From: Nocardia inohanensis NBRC 100128
GTDB taxonomy: Bacteria; Actinomycetota; Actinomycetes; Mycobacteriales; Mycobacteriaceae
NCBI RefSeq assembly: GCF_001612945.1
Contig: NZ_BDBK01000010.1
Coordinates: 124,001-188,000 of the forward strand
Direction: 5' to 3'
DNA: 64,000 bases
In this document: positions 41,520 to 49,993 of the stretch, piece by piece
Layout of the letters: the number at the start of each line of letters is the position of its first letter
Position numbering within the stretch: the stretch's first letter is position 1
Notes under the pieces: generated by a model
Database searches by the model: none
Told to the model about the DNA's origin: nothing
The model's input: the letters and a program-made list of their open reading frames with translations, nothing else
Program-made: the position numbers and the translations under genes

Positions 41520-42619
41520 TGCGCACCTGCCATTCCGAGGACGAGGGCCGCCAGATCGATGGTGGCCAAACCGTTTTCGGCTCCGGCGCAATGTCCGGGA
41601 GCCGCGGCGTTCACCGCCGCACACACCGCCTCCGCATCCGGTTGCGCCAGCGTCACTCGCGGCGGCGCGTAATTCAGCGAGGACTGGCCGGTAGCGGGAT
41701 CCACCGCGTTGTGGAATGCGGCGGCGAGGGTGGGCGCCATGCCGATGAGCTGTTGCAGCGAACCGACATTCGCGCCGACCCAGCGGGTCAGCGGCACCGC
41801 GGCCTGCGCCAGGTCCAGCAGCGGACGGCCGAAGGTCGTGGTGATGTCGTTGAACCACGGCAGCAGCACCCGCAGGCCGTCGACGACGCCGATGATCGGG
41901 GGAACCACCTCGGTATTGACCTGATCGAGCACCGGGCCCAGCCGGGTCAGCATGCGTTCCAGGTCGCCCCAATTGTTCGTCAGTACCGCACCCAAACGGG
42001 AGATCGCATCGATGAGTTGTCCGATCCTGCCGATGGCGGCGTCCGGTGCCCGCAGCGCGTCGCCGAGCTTGGTGATGAGTTCGTTGAGAGCGGCCCCGGT
42101 CCCGGACGTGGCGGTGTTCAGGGCGGACAGGCCCGAGGCGACGCGGTCCGCGGCGGCCGGGTCGTCGGCCGCACCGAGTTCGCCGGAGAGCTTGGACAGC
42201 GCATCCAGGGTTTGCGTCATGCTCTTGGGGGTCAGCGCCCGGGTCACGCAGCGGCTCGAATCCCATTGCGGCGCGGGGGAAGCCGCCGACAGCAACGCCA
42301 GATTCCGATCCGCGACCAATGTATCGGACAGCGTCACGGCCGCGACGTCACCGCGCAGCGGATGGTCGGCGTCGACGGTGAAATCGACACGCACACCGTC
42401 TGATCCGGGCTTGATGGCGGTGATCGAGCCGACCGGGACGCCCAGCATCGTGATGTGGCTGCCGGTGAACAATCCGATGGCGTCGGGCAGTACGGCGCAG
42501 TAGGAGCGGGTGGCCTTTCCCGCACCGGCCACCACCGCATAGGCCGAGGCCGCCACCACGACCAGTACGAGCACGGCCGCGATCGACATGAAGCCGCGGG
42601 TCGCGAGCAATCGTTTCAT
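41516..42619 (-). CDS. mceD: Mce-family protein D
   Basis: From the ATG at 42619 this is a 367-residue protein with a membrane helix at residues about 10-32 (FMSIAAVLVLVVVAASAYAVV), then an MCE domain (LFTGSHITMLGVPVGSITAI) and a long helical part with repeated leucine-rich segments that would form the tube. Cysteines occur in mature regions (SYCAVLP, SRCVTRA). The gene begins just 1 base after the mceC stop and overlaps mceE by 4 bases. Confidence 0.88.
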   Translation of the reverse strand: MKRLLATRGFMSIAAVLVLVVVAASAYAVVAGAGKATRSYCAVLPDAIGLFTGSHITMLGVPVGSITAIKPGSDGVRVDFTVDADHPLRGDVAAVTLSDTLVADRNLALLSAASPAPQWDSSRCVTRALTPKSMTQTLDALSKLSGELGAADDPAAADRVASGLSALNTATSGTGAALNELITKLGDALRAPDAAIGRIGQLIDAISRLGAVLTNNWGDLERMLTRLGPVLDQVNTEVVPPIIGVVDGLRVLLPWFNDITTTFGRPLLDLAQAAVPLTRWVGANVGSLQQLIGMAPTLAAAFHNAVDPATGQSSLNYAPPRVTLAQPDAEAVCAAVNAAAPGHCAGAENGLATIDLAALVLGMAGAQ

Positions 42620-42620
42620 C

Positions 42621-43685
42621 TCAGCACCCCCGCCCCGGCACGGGCACGCACAGCTGCGGCACGGTGACGCCGGAGTGATCCACCCCGGGTCCGCCCGGCG
42701 CACCGGCGATCTGCCCCAGCTTTCCGCCGATGCTCTGCACGCTGGTCACCACCTGATCCAGGCGACCGGTGAGCCGCTCGAGCTCCGGGACCGCCTCGGC
42801 GACCTTGTCCAGCATGGGTTTCAGCGTCGTCTGATACGCGGGTTCGATCGCCGCCACCCGCGACAACAGTGTCGAGAGCAGATTCAGCGAGACCCGCAGT
42901 TCGGCGCGTTTGTCGACGAGAATATCGGCGACCAGATTCAATTCGGAGTTGAGCCGCCCGTACAGGGCGGTGGAGCCGCCGATCGCGGACAGGTACTCCT
43001 GCGAAACCGCCAGGGCGCGTGAGACATCGGAGTTCTGCCGGTCCAGGATGTTCACCACCGAGTCGACCGCGCGGCCCATTTCACGCAAGTCGTCCGGACT
43101 GCGGGTCAGCGCGGTCTGCAATTCGGTCAGGTTCTGGCGCAAGGTCACCCCGTTCACCTCGCGCACCGGGGTGACCGCGTCCTGGAAGGCTTGGCCGAGC
43201 GTGTAGGGCAGCCGCACCTTGTCACGCGCGATCGCCATGCCGCCCAGGGGTTTCGACCCGGCCGAGGTGAGCGCGACATAGTGTCCCCCGGCGATGGTCA
43301 GCATGCGGATATCGAGGGTGGACTGGTCGCCCACGAACATCCCGCCGTCCACGGTGAAGCTCAAACGCACCCGATCGTCCTGCAAATCAACCGCTTTCAC
43401 GGTGCCGACGTTCACTCCGGCGACCCGGACGTCCTCACCGACCCGGATGCCGCCGGCCTCGGCCATATCGGCGAAGTACTCGGACTTGCCCAGCGGCAGC
43501 GTGTACAGCACACCGCAGGCCGCCAGCACGACCACGACACCGGCCGCGCCCAACAGGCCGAGGCGCAGCTCCCGCCGTCTGGTGGCGGCGGCGTCGGCCA
43601 CCGGCCGGTCGTCGCCGAATCGGAAACGATTGCGCCACCGACTCTTTCGTGCCTCTGTCGATGGCTTCGCGCTCATCGATTGCAT
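42621..43685 (-). CDS. mceC: Mce-family protein C
   Basis: This 354-residue protein has a basic N-terminal tail, one membrane helix (LGLLGAAGVVVVLAACGVLY, about residues 43-62) and an MCE domain (GIRVGEDVRVAGVNVGTVKAV; LTIAGGHYVALTSAG). The end carries a Pro/Gly and Cys tail (PQLCVPVPGRGC). The first ATG at 43685 lies within mceB; MSAKPS at 43676 is an alternative start. It overlaps mceB by 13 bases. Confidence 0.87.
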   Translation of the reverse strand: MQSMSAKPSTEARKSRWRNRFRFGDDRPVADAAATRRRELRLGLLGAAGVVVVLAACGVLYTLPLGKSEYFADMAEAGGIRVGEDVRVAGVNVGTVKAVDLQDDRVRLSFTVDGGMFVGDQSTLDIRMLTIAGGHYVALTSAGSKPLGGMAIARDKVRLPYTLGQAFQDAVTPVREVNGVTLRQNLTELQTALTRSPDDLREMGRAVDSVVNILDRQNSDVSRALAVSQEYLSAIGGSTALYGRLNSELNLVADILVDKRAELRVSLNLLSTLLSRVAAIEPAYQTTLKPMLDKVAEAVPELERLTGRLDQVVTSVQSIGGKLGQIAGAPGGPGVDHSGVTVPQLCVPVPGRGC

Positions 43686-44680
43686 AGCGTGATCCTCTGC
43701 CCGCCGATGAAGACCCGAAGCGGTGCCGGCATGGTGGCCGCGCCGTTCGAGCAGGTGGTTTCCATTCCCGGCTGAGCCGCCGGGAGCAGCGCGTCGAGCG
43801 CTTGAAGCAAGCCGGGCAGTTTGCCCAGCACCTCGGTGGCGGCCTGCGGATCCGGGAAGGCGGCGCGCAGGGCGGCATCGAGGTCGGGGTTGGTGCCCGG
43901 GGTGAAGCCGAGAGTGGCCAGCAGATCGTCGATCGGTCCCAGCACCGGCGGTGCGGCCAGGGCGAAGTCGACCAGCCCTTGCAACTTCTCCTCCAGCACC
44001 GTGAACAGATTGGTCAGGCCCTGGATGAGGGTCTCCAGATGCGGTGAGCGGCCGCCGATCCGATCGTCGATATCCTTCAGATTCCGCATCAAGGTGGAGA
44101 TGATCAGCTGCCGGTCGCTGACATAGCGGCTCAAACGCTCCACCGCGTCGAGTGCCGGGCCGATACCGGTGCCATTGCCCTCGATGACCGCCAGCACGCT
44201 CTCGGTGAGCTGATTGAGCGCACCGGGCGAGAATTCGCCGAGCACCGGCTGTAAACCGTTGAACAGACCGGTGATATCGAAGGCGGGCACACTGTGCTCG
44301 GTCCCGACCGTCGCCGCCGCGACCAGCCGAGTGCCCGGCGCGGTGGGCTGACGGACATCGACATAGCGCTGGCCGGTGAGCGTCTGATAGCGAATGGCCC
44401 AGGTGGATTCGGTGTACACCGGATGGTCGCGCTGCACGCTCAGGTGCACCACCGCCTGGCCGGCGTCGAGTTCCACCGCACTCACCTTGCCGACCTGCAC
44501 ACCGAACATGCGCACGTCGTCACCGGCTTTGAGGCCGTTGGCGTCGGTGAACCGCACCTGGAAGCCGTCGGTGTCGCCGGAGACCGGGCGTTGGATGACC
44601 GCCACGACACCGGCCAGCAGCAACGCCATGGCGGCGGCGAAGACGACCAGTTTCAGGCTGACCCGCAGTGTCGATTTCAC
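43673..44680 (-). CDS. mceB: Mce-family protein B
   Basis: This 335-residue protein has a membrane helix near the start (LVVFAAAMALLLAGVVAVI) and an MCE domain (DANGLKAGDDVRMFGVQVGKVSAV; RYQTLTGQRYVDVRQP in the second half). RYQTLTGQRYVD is a typical MceB segment. A helical extension with coiled-coil-like repeats follows. It overlaps mceA by 4 bases and mceC by 13 bases. As part of the hexamer it contributes one strand of the lipid channel. Confidence 0.88.
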   Translation of the reverse strand: MKSTLRVSLKLVVFAAAMALLLAGVVAVIQRPVSGDTDGFQVRFTDANGLKAGDDVRMFGVQVGKVSAVELDAGQAVVHLSVQRDHPVYTESTWAIRYQTLTGQRYVDVRQPTAPGTRLVAAATVGTEHSVPAFDITGLFNGLQPVLGEFSPGALNQLTESVLAVIEGNGTGIGPALDAVERLSRYVSDRQLIISTLMRNLKDIDDRIGGRSPHLETLIQGLTNLFTVLEEKLQGLVDFALAAPPVLGPIDDLLATLGFTPGTNPDLDAALRAAFPDPQAATEVLGKLPGLLQALDALLPAAQPGMETTCSNGAATMPAPLRVFIGGQRITLCNR

Positions 44681-45714
44681 CTGTCCCCCTTCTGGTTTGC
44701 GCTCCCGAGCAGCGGCACCGCCACCGCAGGAGCCCCGCGCAGCGCCACCTCCAGTTGCAGCACCGGACCGTCGGGAGTGTCGACGAAGGAGCGGTCGATG
44801 CGGGCGAGGAGTTCGCGCAACTCGGCGCTGGAACGCTGCGGCGCGGGCACCATTTGGGCGGTGACATCCAGCAATGGTGTGAGCATGTCGGCATAGCCGG
44901 TGTAATGCTTGGCCCCGACCTTGCCGATTCCGGTGATGGCCGGGAAGAATTTGTTGGCCACCAGATCGATCCCGGTGTCGAACAGCTGCTGATCGTTGCG
45001 CAGGATCTCGATATTGTTGATGCGATCGAGCAGATCCACTGTGGCGCCGCTGAATTCGGCCGCGCCGCGCAAGGTGGCGGCGTACTGGGCGATCAAATAC
45101 GAAGGGTCGTAGCGTTGCGTGTCCGCGACCGCCCGTCCCAGCATGACGATCGCCTCCAGGATCGGCGCGAAAGCCTTGGCATCCGTGGCGAATTGGGTGA
45201 GCACCTCGGTCAGGCGCGGGGTGAGCACCTGGTTGGTCGTTTGCCCCAGCGACCGGATGAGCGCGCCCATGGTCGCGTCGGTGACCCGGCCCGCGCCGGT
45301 GAGGTCGATATTCGCGCCGGCACGCAGCGGCACGCCACCGGTCCCACGGCGCAACTCCACCTCGCCGATACCGAACAGGTTCGCGGGCGCGTAGTCCACC
45401 AGCAGGCTGTCGGTGAGCCCCGGCAGCTGGGATGCGTCCAGCCGCATGGTGATTCGCTGCTGCCCGCCGCCCGCGCTCGCGATATCGGCGACCTCGCCGA
45501 CGGCGACCCCGTCCAGGCGCACCGTAGTCCCTGCCAGCACGCCGTCACCGATGTGCTGGGTACGCAGCACCACCTCCATGCGGTCGTCGGCCCGCGCGGC
45601 GCGATATCCCGCCCCGCCGACCGCCACCGCGACGACCAGCGCCAAGACCGCCGATCCCATTCGGCGCGAAGCCTTCTCGGTGGTGGATACCCCTGGCAAT
45701 CCGTATTTCGGCAT
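44677..45714 (-). CDS. mceA: Mce-family protein A
   Basis: This 345-residue protein has a short cytoplasmic tail, a membrane helix at about residues 19-38 (MGSAVLALVVAVAVGGAGY) and an MCE domain (GDGVLAGTTVRLDGVAVGEVADI; YAPANLFGIGEVELRRG in order). It is the first mce gene after the two yrbE genes, which fixes its letter. The start is 7 bases after the yrbEB stop and its end overlaps mceB by 4 bases. Confidence 0.88.
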   Translation of the reverse strand: MPKYGLPGVSTTEKASRRMGSAVLALVVAVAVGGAGYRAARADDRMEVVLRTQHIGDGVLAGTTVRLDGVAVGEVADIASAGGGQQRITMRLDASQLPGLTDSLLVDYAPANLFGIGEVELRRGTGGVPLRAGANIDLTGAGRVTDATMGALIRSLGQTTNQVLTPRLTEVLTQFATDAKAFAPILEAIVMLGRAVADTQRYDPSYLIAQYAATLRGAAEFSGATVDLLDRINNIEILRNDQQLFDTGIDLVANKFFPAITGIGKVGAKHYTGYADMLTPLLDVTAQMVPAPQRSSAELRELLARIDRSFVDTPDGPVLQLEVALRGAPAVAVPLLGSANQKGDR

Positions 45715-45721
45715 CTCTCCC

Positions 45722-46588
45722 CTACCCCGTGAACGTGACCGACGAACTGAAGCCCCACAGCAGCAGGCTCAGCAGCATGTCGAGTGCGATGATCGCGACG
45801 AAGCTGGCGCGCACCGCCCGCCCGGAAGCGACCCCGACCCCTTCCGGGCCGCCGGTGGCGAAAAAACCTTGGTAGCAATGGATCAGGATGATGGCGACCC
45901 CGAACACCAGCACCTTCAGCACCGCCGCCGCGATATCGGGACCGCTGACGAACTGATTGAAGTAGTGCTCGTACACCCCGCTCGCCTGCCCGCGCAAGCC
46001 CACCACCACGGCCATGCACGACAGGTAGCTCAGGATCAGCGTGATCAGGAAGGTCGGCACCACGGCCACCGCACCCGCGATCACCCGGGTGGTGACGACG
46101 AAGGGAATCGACCGCAGACCGAGGCATTCGATGGCGTCGATCTCCTCGGAGATGCGCTGCGAACCGATCTCGGCGGTCATCCGGCAACCGGCCTGCGCGG
46201 CGAATCCGATGGCGGCGATGATCGGGGCCAGTTCCCGGGTATTGGCGAACGACGACACGATCCCGGTCATGGGCCCCAGCCCGATCAGGTTCAGCGTCCC
46301 GTACGCCTCGATGCCCACGCCCGCGCCCAGCACCAGACCCAACACGATGAGCATCGGCACCGTGCCGCCGCCGACGATCAGCGAGCCGCGCCCCCAGGTC
46401 ATATCACTGATGGCGCGCAGCGTCTGAGCGCGATAATGCTTGAGCGTCAACGGAATCGCCGACAGCACCTGCCAGCAGAAGCTCAGCGCGAATCCCATCG
46501 AATCGATGGGCGCGAAAATCCGTTCCCGATTACGGAACAGCCGGAAAGCCCAGTGCAATCCCCGCGGTGAATATCCGGTCGCCGTCAT
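45722..46588 (-). CDS. yrbEB: YrbE/MlaE-family permease, second of the pair
   Basis: This 288-residue membrane protein belongs to the MlaE permease family: MTWGRGSLIVGGGTVPMLIVLGLVLGAG in two parts, then the conserved AAQAGCRMTAEIGSQRISEEIDAIECLG region, which contains the EISEEIDA-like coupling motif. It pairs with the first YrbE to form the inner-membrane channel that receives lipid from the Mce ring and is powered by an ATPase (MceG) encoded elsewhere. Only 1 base separates it from yrbEA. Confidence 0.9.
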   Translation of the reverse strand: MTATGYSPRGLHWAFRLFRNRERIFAPIDSMGFALSFCWQVLSAIPLTLKHYRAQTLRAISDMTWGRGSLIVGGGTVPMLIVLGLVLGAGVGIEAYGTLNLIGLGPMTGIVSSFANTRELAPIIAAIGFAAQAGCRMTAEIGSQRISEEIDAIECLGLRSIPFVVTTRVIAGAVAVVPTFLITLILSYLSCMAVVVGLRGQASGVYEHYFNQFVSGPDIAAAVLKVLVFGVAIILIHCYQGFFATGGPEGVGVASGRAVRASFVAIIALDMLLSLLLWGFSSSVTFTG

Positions 46589-46589
46589 C

Positions 46590-47444
46590 TCAGGCCAGCC
46601 TCGCCGGTACGAACATCTGCACCAACTGCGTGATGACCAGATTCACCACCAGGATGCAGACCACCGACAGCACCACCGACGCGTTCACCCCATCGGCGAC
46701 GCCCCGCGGCCCGCCCTTGGCCTCCAGTCCGCGCTGACACGAGATCACCACGACCAGGAATCCGAACAGGATCGCCTTCAGCAGCGAGATACCCACATCG
46801 GTGACGGTGGTGAAGGAACCGAAAGTGGCCCAATAACTTCCGGACGTCACCCCCTGCGCGGTAACCGCCACGGTGTAGCCCGCCACCACCCCGGTAACGA
46901 TGATCAGCACATTCAGCAGCGGCGCGACCAGCACCATGGCCACCACGCGCGGAATGACCAGGCGGTGAATCGGACTGATCCCCATCACCCGCAGCGCGTC
47001 GACCTCCTCCCGAATGGTGCGCGCCCCCAGGTCCGCGGCAATGGCCGCCGCCCCCGCCCCACCGAGCAGCAGCCCCGTGGTGATCGGCGCCCCCTGCTTG
47101 ATCACCCCCAGCCCACTGGCCGCACCCAGTAGCGAATCCCCGCCGAGCTCACGAATCAAATTGCCGATCTGCACCGACACGATCACCCCGAACGGCACCG
47201 CCATCAGAATCGCCGGCAATGCCGTGACAGTGATCAGATACCAAGCCTGGTGCAGCATCTCCCGCCACTGAAACCGCCCGCGCACGATATCGACCACCGC
47301 ACCGCGCACCGATTCGGCCGCGATATCCACCATTCGTCCGGTCGTGCACACGCCCGCGACCACCGTGCCGGAGAAGTTCCCCCGCACAACCGCCCATGCC
47401 GTCGGCTCCGCCCGCCCCGAGACGTCGACTGCCGTTGTTTTCAC
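46590..47444 (-). CDS. yrbEA: YrbE/MlaE-family permease, first gene of the mce operon
   Basis: With GTG 47444 (RBS AGGAGG, 9 bases away) this is a 284-residue MlaE-type permease: MLHQAWYLITVTALPAILMAVPFG, then LGARTIREEVDALRVMGISP, the coupling motif shared with the second YrbE, and five or six membrane segments. A longer frame from 47513 adds residues with no hydrophobic or conserved sequence and no RBS. It opens the nine-gene mce operon, whose likely promoter and operator lie about 85-110 bases upstream. Confidence 0.88.
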   Translation of the reverse strand: MKTTAVDVSGRAEPTAWAVVRGNFSGTVVAGVCTTGRMVDIAAESVRGAVVDIVRGRFQWREMLHQAWYLITVTALPAILMAVPFGVIVSVQIGNLIRELGGDSLLGAASGLGVIKQGAPITTGLLLGGAGAAAIAADLGARTIREEVDALRVMGISPIHRLVIPRVVAMVLVAPLLNVLIIVTGVVAGYTVAVTAQGVTSGSYWATFGSFTTVTDVGISLLKAILFGFLVVVISCQRGLEAKGGPRGVADGVNASVVLSVVCILVVNLVITQLVQMFVPARLA

Positions 47445-47526
47445 CGGTGAACTACCTCCTGCGCTACGGCCCTGCCCGACGAGCCCCTCCATCCGCCGTG
47501 ACGCCGGACACATGCTGGGCTATGCA

Positions 47527-47554
47527 AGTGTAATTGCTACAAGTCATTTGTAAA
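47527..47554 (-). promoter_or_regulatory. Promoter and operator of the mce operon
   Basis: On the minus strand TTTACA (complement at 47549-47554), a 16-base spacer and TACACT (complement at 47527-47532) make a plausible promoter. Between and over these lies TACAA-GTCAT-TTGTA (47538-47552), a perfect inverted repeat with 5-base arms, in the usual position for a repressor. A further TGTA-N5-TACA repeat overlaps it at 47529-47541. Confidence 0.6.
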
Positions 47555-47719
47555 GTCATCAAGGCAAGCGTATAGCCGACCGGCGGGATGTCACGAGTGA
47601 AGCGGTCGCAGCGGCGACAACCCGGGATCGGTCCCGGGCGCAACCGGGCTCCAGCAGGCGATGGGGGACACACGGCCAATCGGGGGGAAGCCGGGACCTA
47701 CCGGGAGGGATCGAAACTG

Positions 47720-47748
47720 TTCGACCGCGAAAATCGGTTCAACATTAT
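47720..47748 (+). promoter_or_regulatory. Promoter candidate for the 38-residue small gene
   Basis: TTCGAC (47720-47725), a 17-base spacer and CATTAT (47743-47748) resemble a housekeeping promoter, 66 bases before the small gene's ATG. Upstream, the stretch 47445-47719 holds the divergent mce promoter and a CCCGGGA-TCGG-TCCCGGG hairpin (47621-47638) that may separate the two units; I see no other gene in it. Confidence 0.5.
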
Positions 47749-47813
47749 GCGTTCCACCTACCGGAAACGCATCTCGAGTTGATTGAACGACGGTCGTGTG
47801 AAAGGAAGAATTC

Positions 47814-47930
47814 ATGATTACTGGATCCGCCAACGCCGGGCTCGCAGCTTTGAACGGCTTCAGCGCAACTGTCCACGCCCTTGCGGCGGGTGTTATCAGC
47901 AGCCTCTCCCTGGGCAGTATCCAGCTATAG
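47814..47930 (+). CDS. 38-residue small protein of unknown function
   Basis: The frame ATG 47814 to TAG 47928-47930 encodes 38 residues beginning MITGSANAGLAALNGFSATV and ending SSLSLGSIQL. It has a strong, well-spaced RBS (AAAGGAAG, 5 bases before the ATG), a plausible promoter and a 15-bp terminator 17 bases after the stop, so it looks like a complete independent transcription unit. The peptide is Ala/Gly/Ser/Leu-rich, has no Cys, Lys, Arg, Asp or Glu, and could form one amphipathic or membrane-seeking helix. It resembles no family I know. It could be a membrane peptide, a toxin-like or signalling peptide, or a leader peptide. Confidence 0.6.
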   Translation: MITGSANAGLAALNGFSATVHALAAGVISSLSLGSIQL

Positions 47931-47946
47931 GCCGAACTACCGAAAA

Positions 47947-47982
47947 AAGGCCCCGCGCTCGAAATGGCGAGTGCGGGGCCTT
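47947..47982. terminator. Strong bidirectional terminator
   Basis: AAGGCCCCGCGCTCG pairs with CGAGTGCGGGGCCTT (15 bp, one G-U pair) around loop AAATGG. Six A residues precede it and TTCTTTC follows, so it can act as an intrinsic terminator for both the small gene and the convergent DUF5996 gene. Confidence 0.88.
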
Positions 47983-48002
47983 CTTTCGGTGTCGCCGGTG
48001 GG

Positions 48003-48956
48003 TCAGCGCACCTGCCGTACCGGGTCGGTGATTCCGCCGTGACAGGCCAATGCCAATGCATCCCACCCCGCCAGCCGCGCGCCTTCGGAATAGACGGTGT
48101 CGAAGAACTCCAGGGCGACCCCGACCGGATCAGCGGTTTGCCGGACCGCGTCGTAGGAAAGGTATGCGGTGTGCCCGGAGCCGGCGGCCACCCAGCGGGC
48201 CGCATCGGGGCGAAGCGGCCGGTCGCTGAGACCGGCCGGTTCGGGCGCGGTGTACGAGTAGAAGGTGGGTTCCCCGACCTTGTCATCGCCGAACCAGAAT
48301 CCGGAACTGATCACCTCACGCGAATACGCTTCCCGAGTGACCGGATCGACCGAGGCGGGCAGCTCGATCTCGCGGTCGGAGAACCGTTGCACCGCAATAT
48401 CGAAGGAGTGCCAGAAGAGCTGAACCGGGCTGATCTTCCCGGAGTAACCGGCACTGAACCGCTCCAGGACGCGCCCGACCTGACTCAGCACCGAGAAGGC
48501 CCGGAGCGCGTCGGCGGGATCGTAATGACGGTGTTCCTCGTCCTCGGCGAACGGCCGGCCATGATCGGGCAGATCGAAAGGGGTCGGATGAGCAAGGCTC
48601 GCCTCGATATCGAGGCCGGCCAGCGCCGCCATGGTCTCGGTGTAAAAACTGCCCACCGACTGGTTCTCCAGCGCCACCTCACCCTGCTTGCCGGCGGTGG
48701 TGGAGATCCGCAGCACATGATCGAAAAAGTCGAATTCGCACGTGAAGACGGGTCCGTCACTGCCGTCACCGAGCGGAACGGTGGTCCACCCGCGGGCGGT
48801 GAGCCGGAAGGTCGAATGCCACCAGTGGTTCCGCCGAATCCCCTTGTCCAAAGCCACTTTCCCGACGATCTGCGCATAGCGGTGCAGAGTTTCCTTGGTC
48901 GGCCGCCACTCCTCGAGCGGGATAGCGGAGAGTGGTTCGAAAGATCGCCCGGTCAT
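48003..48956 (-). CDS. DUF5996-family protein
   Basis: This 317-residue soluble protein matches DUF5996: LEEWRPTKETLHRYAQIVGKV near the start, HWWHSTFRLTARGWTT, FDHVLRISTTAGK, and LFWHSFDIAVQRFSDRE in the second half. The several conserved Trp/His/Phe clusters suggest a buried pocket, but no enzyme activity has been assigned as far as I know. There is no signal peptide. It is a single gene, convergent with the small gene across a strong terminator. The 222-base gap upstream (48957-49178) contains no gene that I can see. Confidence 0.75.
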   Translation of the reverse strand: MTGRSFEPLSAIPLEEWRPTKETLHRYAQIVGKVALDKGIRRNHWWHSTFRLTARGWTTVPLGDGSDGPVFTCEFDFFDHVLRISTTAGKQGEVALENQSVGSFYTETMAALAGLDIEASLAHPTPFDLPDHGRPFAEDEEHRHYDPADALRAFSVLSQVGRVLERFSAGYSGKISPVQLFWHSFDIAVQRFSDREIELPASVDPVTREAYSREVISSGFWFGDDKVGEPTFYSYTAPEPAGLSDRPLRPDAARWVAAGSGHTAYLSYDAVRQTADPVGVALEFFDTVYSEGARLAGWDALALACHGGITDPVRQVR

Positions 48957-49178
48957 TCGGAATCCCGCTTTCAGTTCGAAGAACGCTCGTGGTGGAAACC
49001 AGATCGCGCAGTTACTCGCCGAACAAGCTAAACCGATCCGAACCGGTGAACCTTCACGATGATCCCGAGTGTCTTCCCCACCCCTGCCGGTGTCCCGATT
49101 TCCCCTATGCGGGACTCGACGGCGTTCACCCCGGTACGGTGCAGCCGACGGTGGCCCAATAGGTGGCCGGCGCCGGCT

Positions 49179-49859
49179 CTAAGTCGACTTCGTCCGGCCG
49201 GGTGCGGCTGCGGGTGCCCGGTAGGCGGCGAGAAAGACATCGACCGCGGAATTGGCGTACCGGTCGAGTTCGGCCGCGTTGAACTCGACGTCCTCGCCGC
49301 AGAACATCACCTTGTTGACCGGGATCGACACCACCAGCCAGGTGAAATGGTTCGCGGCGAGATCGGGTTCATCGACTCGCAACAGTCCCCGGCTGGTCAA
49401 TTCGGCCAGACACGAGGCAAGCATGGCGTGGACACGCTCGGGGCCGGCCTCGAAATATGCGCGGCCCAGCGCCGGGAACCGCCCGGCTTCGGCGATCACG
49501 AGGCGACGCACGCGCAATTGGGCCGGCTGGGTGAGCAGGTGGACGAACCGGTGCGCGACCGCCCGAAGGGTGCCATCCACATCGTCGGTAGTGGCGAGTT
49601 CACCGATGGCTTCCTGGAAGATCTGGTCGATTCCCTGGAGACGGTCGAGCACGATGCGCTCGAACAGATTCTCCTTGCAGCCGAAGTGCTTGTAGATCGT
49701 CTGCTTCGACGATCCGGCGACCGCGGCGATCTCGTCGGTCTTGGCACCGACATATCCGTCGCGCAGGAACACCTCCATCGCAGCGTCCATGATTCGGCGG
49801 CATGCCCGCGCGCCCGAACCCTGCTCGGCCGCGTCGAGTCCGGATTGAGGCCTCTGCAT
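49179..49859 (-). CDS. TetR-family regulator facing a RibD-like reductase
   Basis: From the ATG at 49859 (RBS AGGAG) this is a 226-residue TetR protein. The HTH is RRIMDAAMEVFLRDG, then TDEIAAVAGSSKQTIYKHFGCKENLFERIV. The C-terminal part matches the TetR_C domain common in regulators of efflux or oxidoreductase genes (YFEAGPERVHAMLASCLAEL). Two tandem 21-base palindromes between it and the divergent reductase gene are probably its operators, and would repress both genes. Confidence 0.87.
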   Translation of the reverse strand: MQRPQSGLDAAEQGSGARACRRIMDAAMEVFLRDGYVGAKTDEIAAVAGSSKQTIYKHFGCKENLFERIVLDRLQGIDQIFQEAIGELATTDDVDGTLRAVAHRFVHLLTQPAQLRVRRLVIAEAGRFPALGRAYFEAGPERVHAMLASCLAELTSRGLLRVDEPDLAANHFTWLVVSIPVNKVMFCGEDVEFNAAELDRYANSAVDVFLAAYRAPAAAPGRTKST

Positions 49860-49905
49860 TGCACTCCTGTCTGGCGCGATTCCGGCTGTTGACTCTCGAA
49901 CCAAG

Positions 49906-49949
49906 TGTACCGTACGGTACGGTTCGCCTGTACCGTACAGTACGGTACA
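49906..49949. promoter_or_regulatory. Two tandem TetR operators
   Basis: The second site, TGTACCGTAC-A-GTACGGTACA (49929-49949), is a perfect palindrome with 10-base arms. The first, at 49906-49926, has the same left arm and centre G, and matches 8 of 10 bases in its right arm; it contains the perfect 14-mer GTACCGTACGGTAC. The centres are 23 bases apart, about two helical turns. Confidence 0.85.
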
Positions 49950-49993
49950 CCCCCCGCCTGATCCATCCATCGTCCAACCGCAAGGAGCAATCG

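Noticed and set aside
46590..47513. A longer start for yrbEA at 47513.
   Set aside because: GTG 47444 has a strong AGGAGG RBS and the extra residues have no conserved or hydrophobic sequence.
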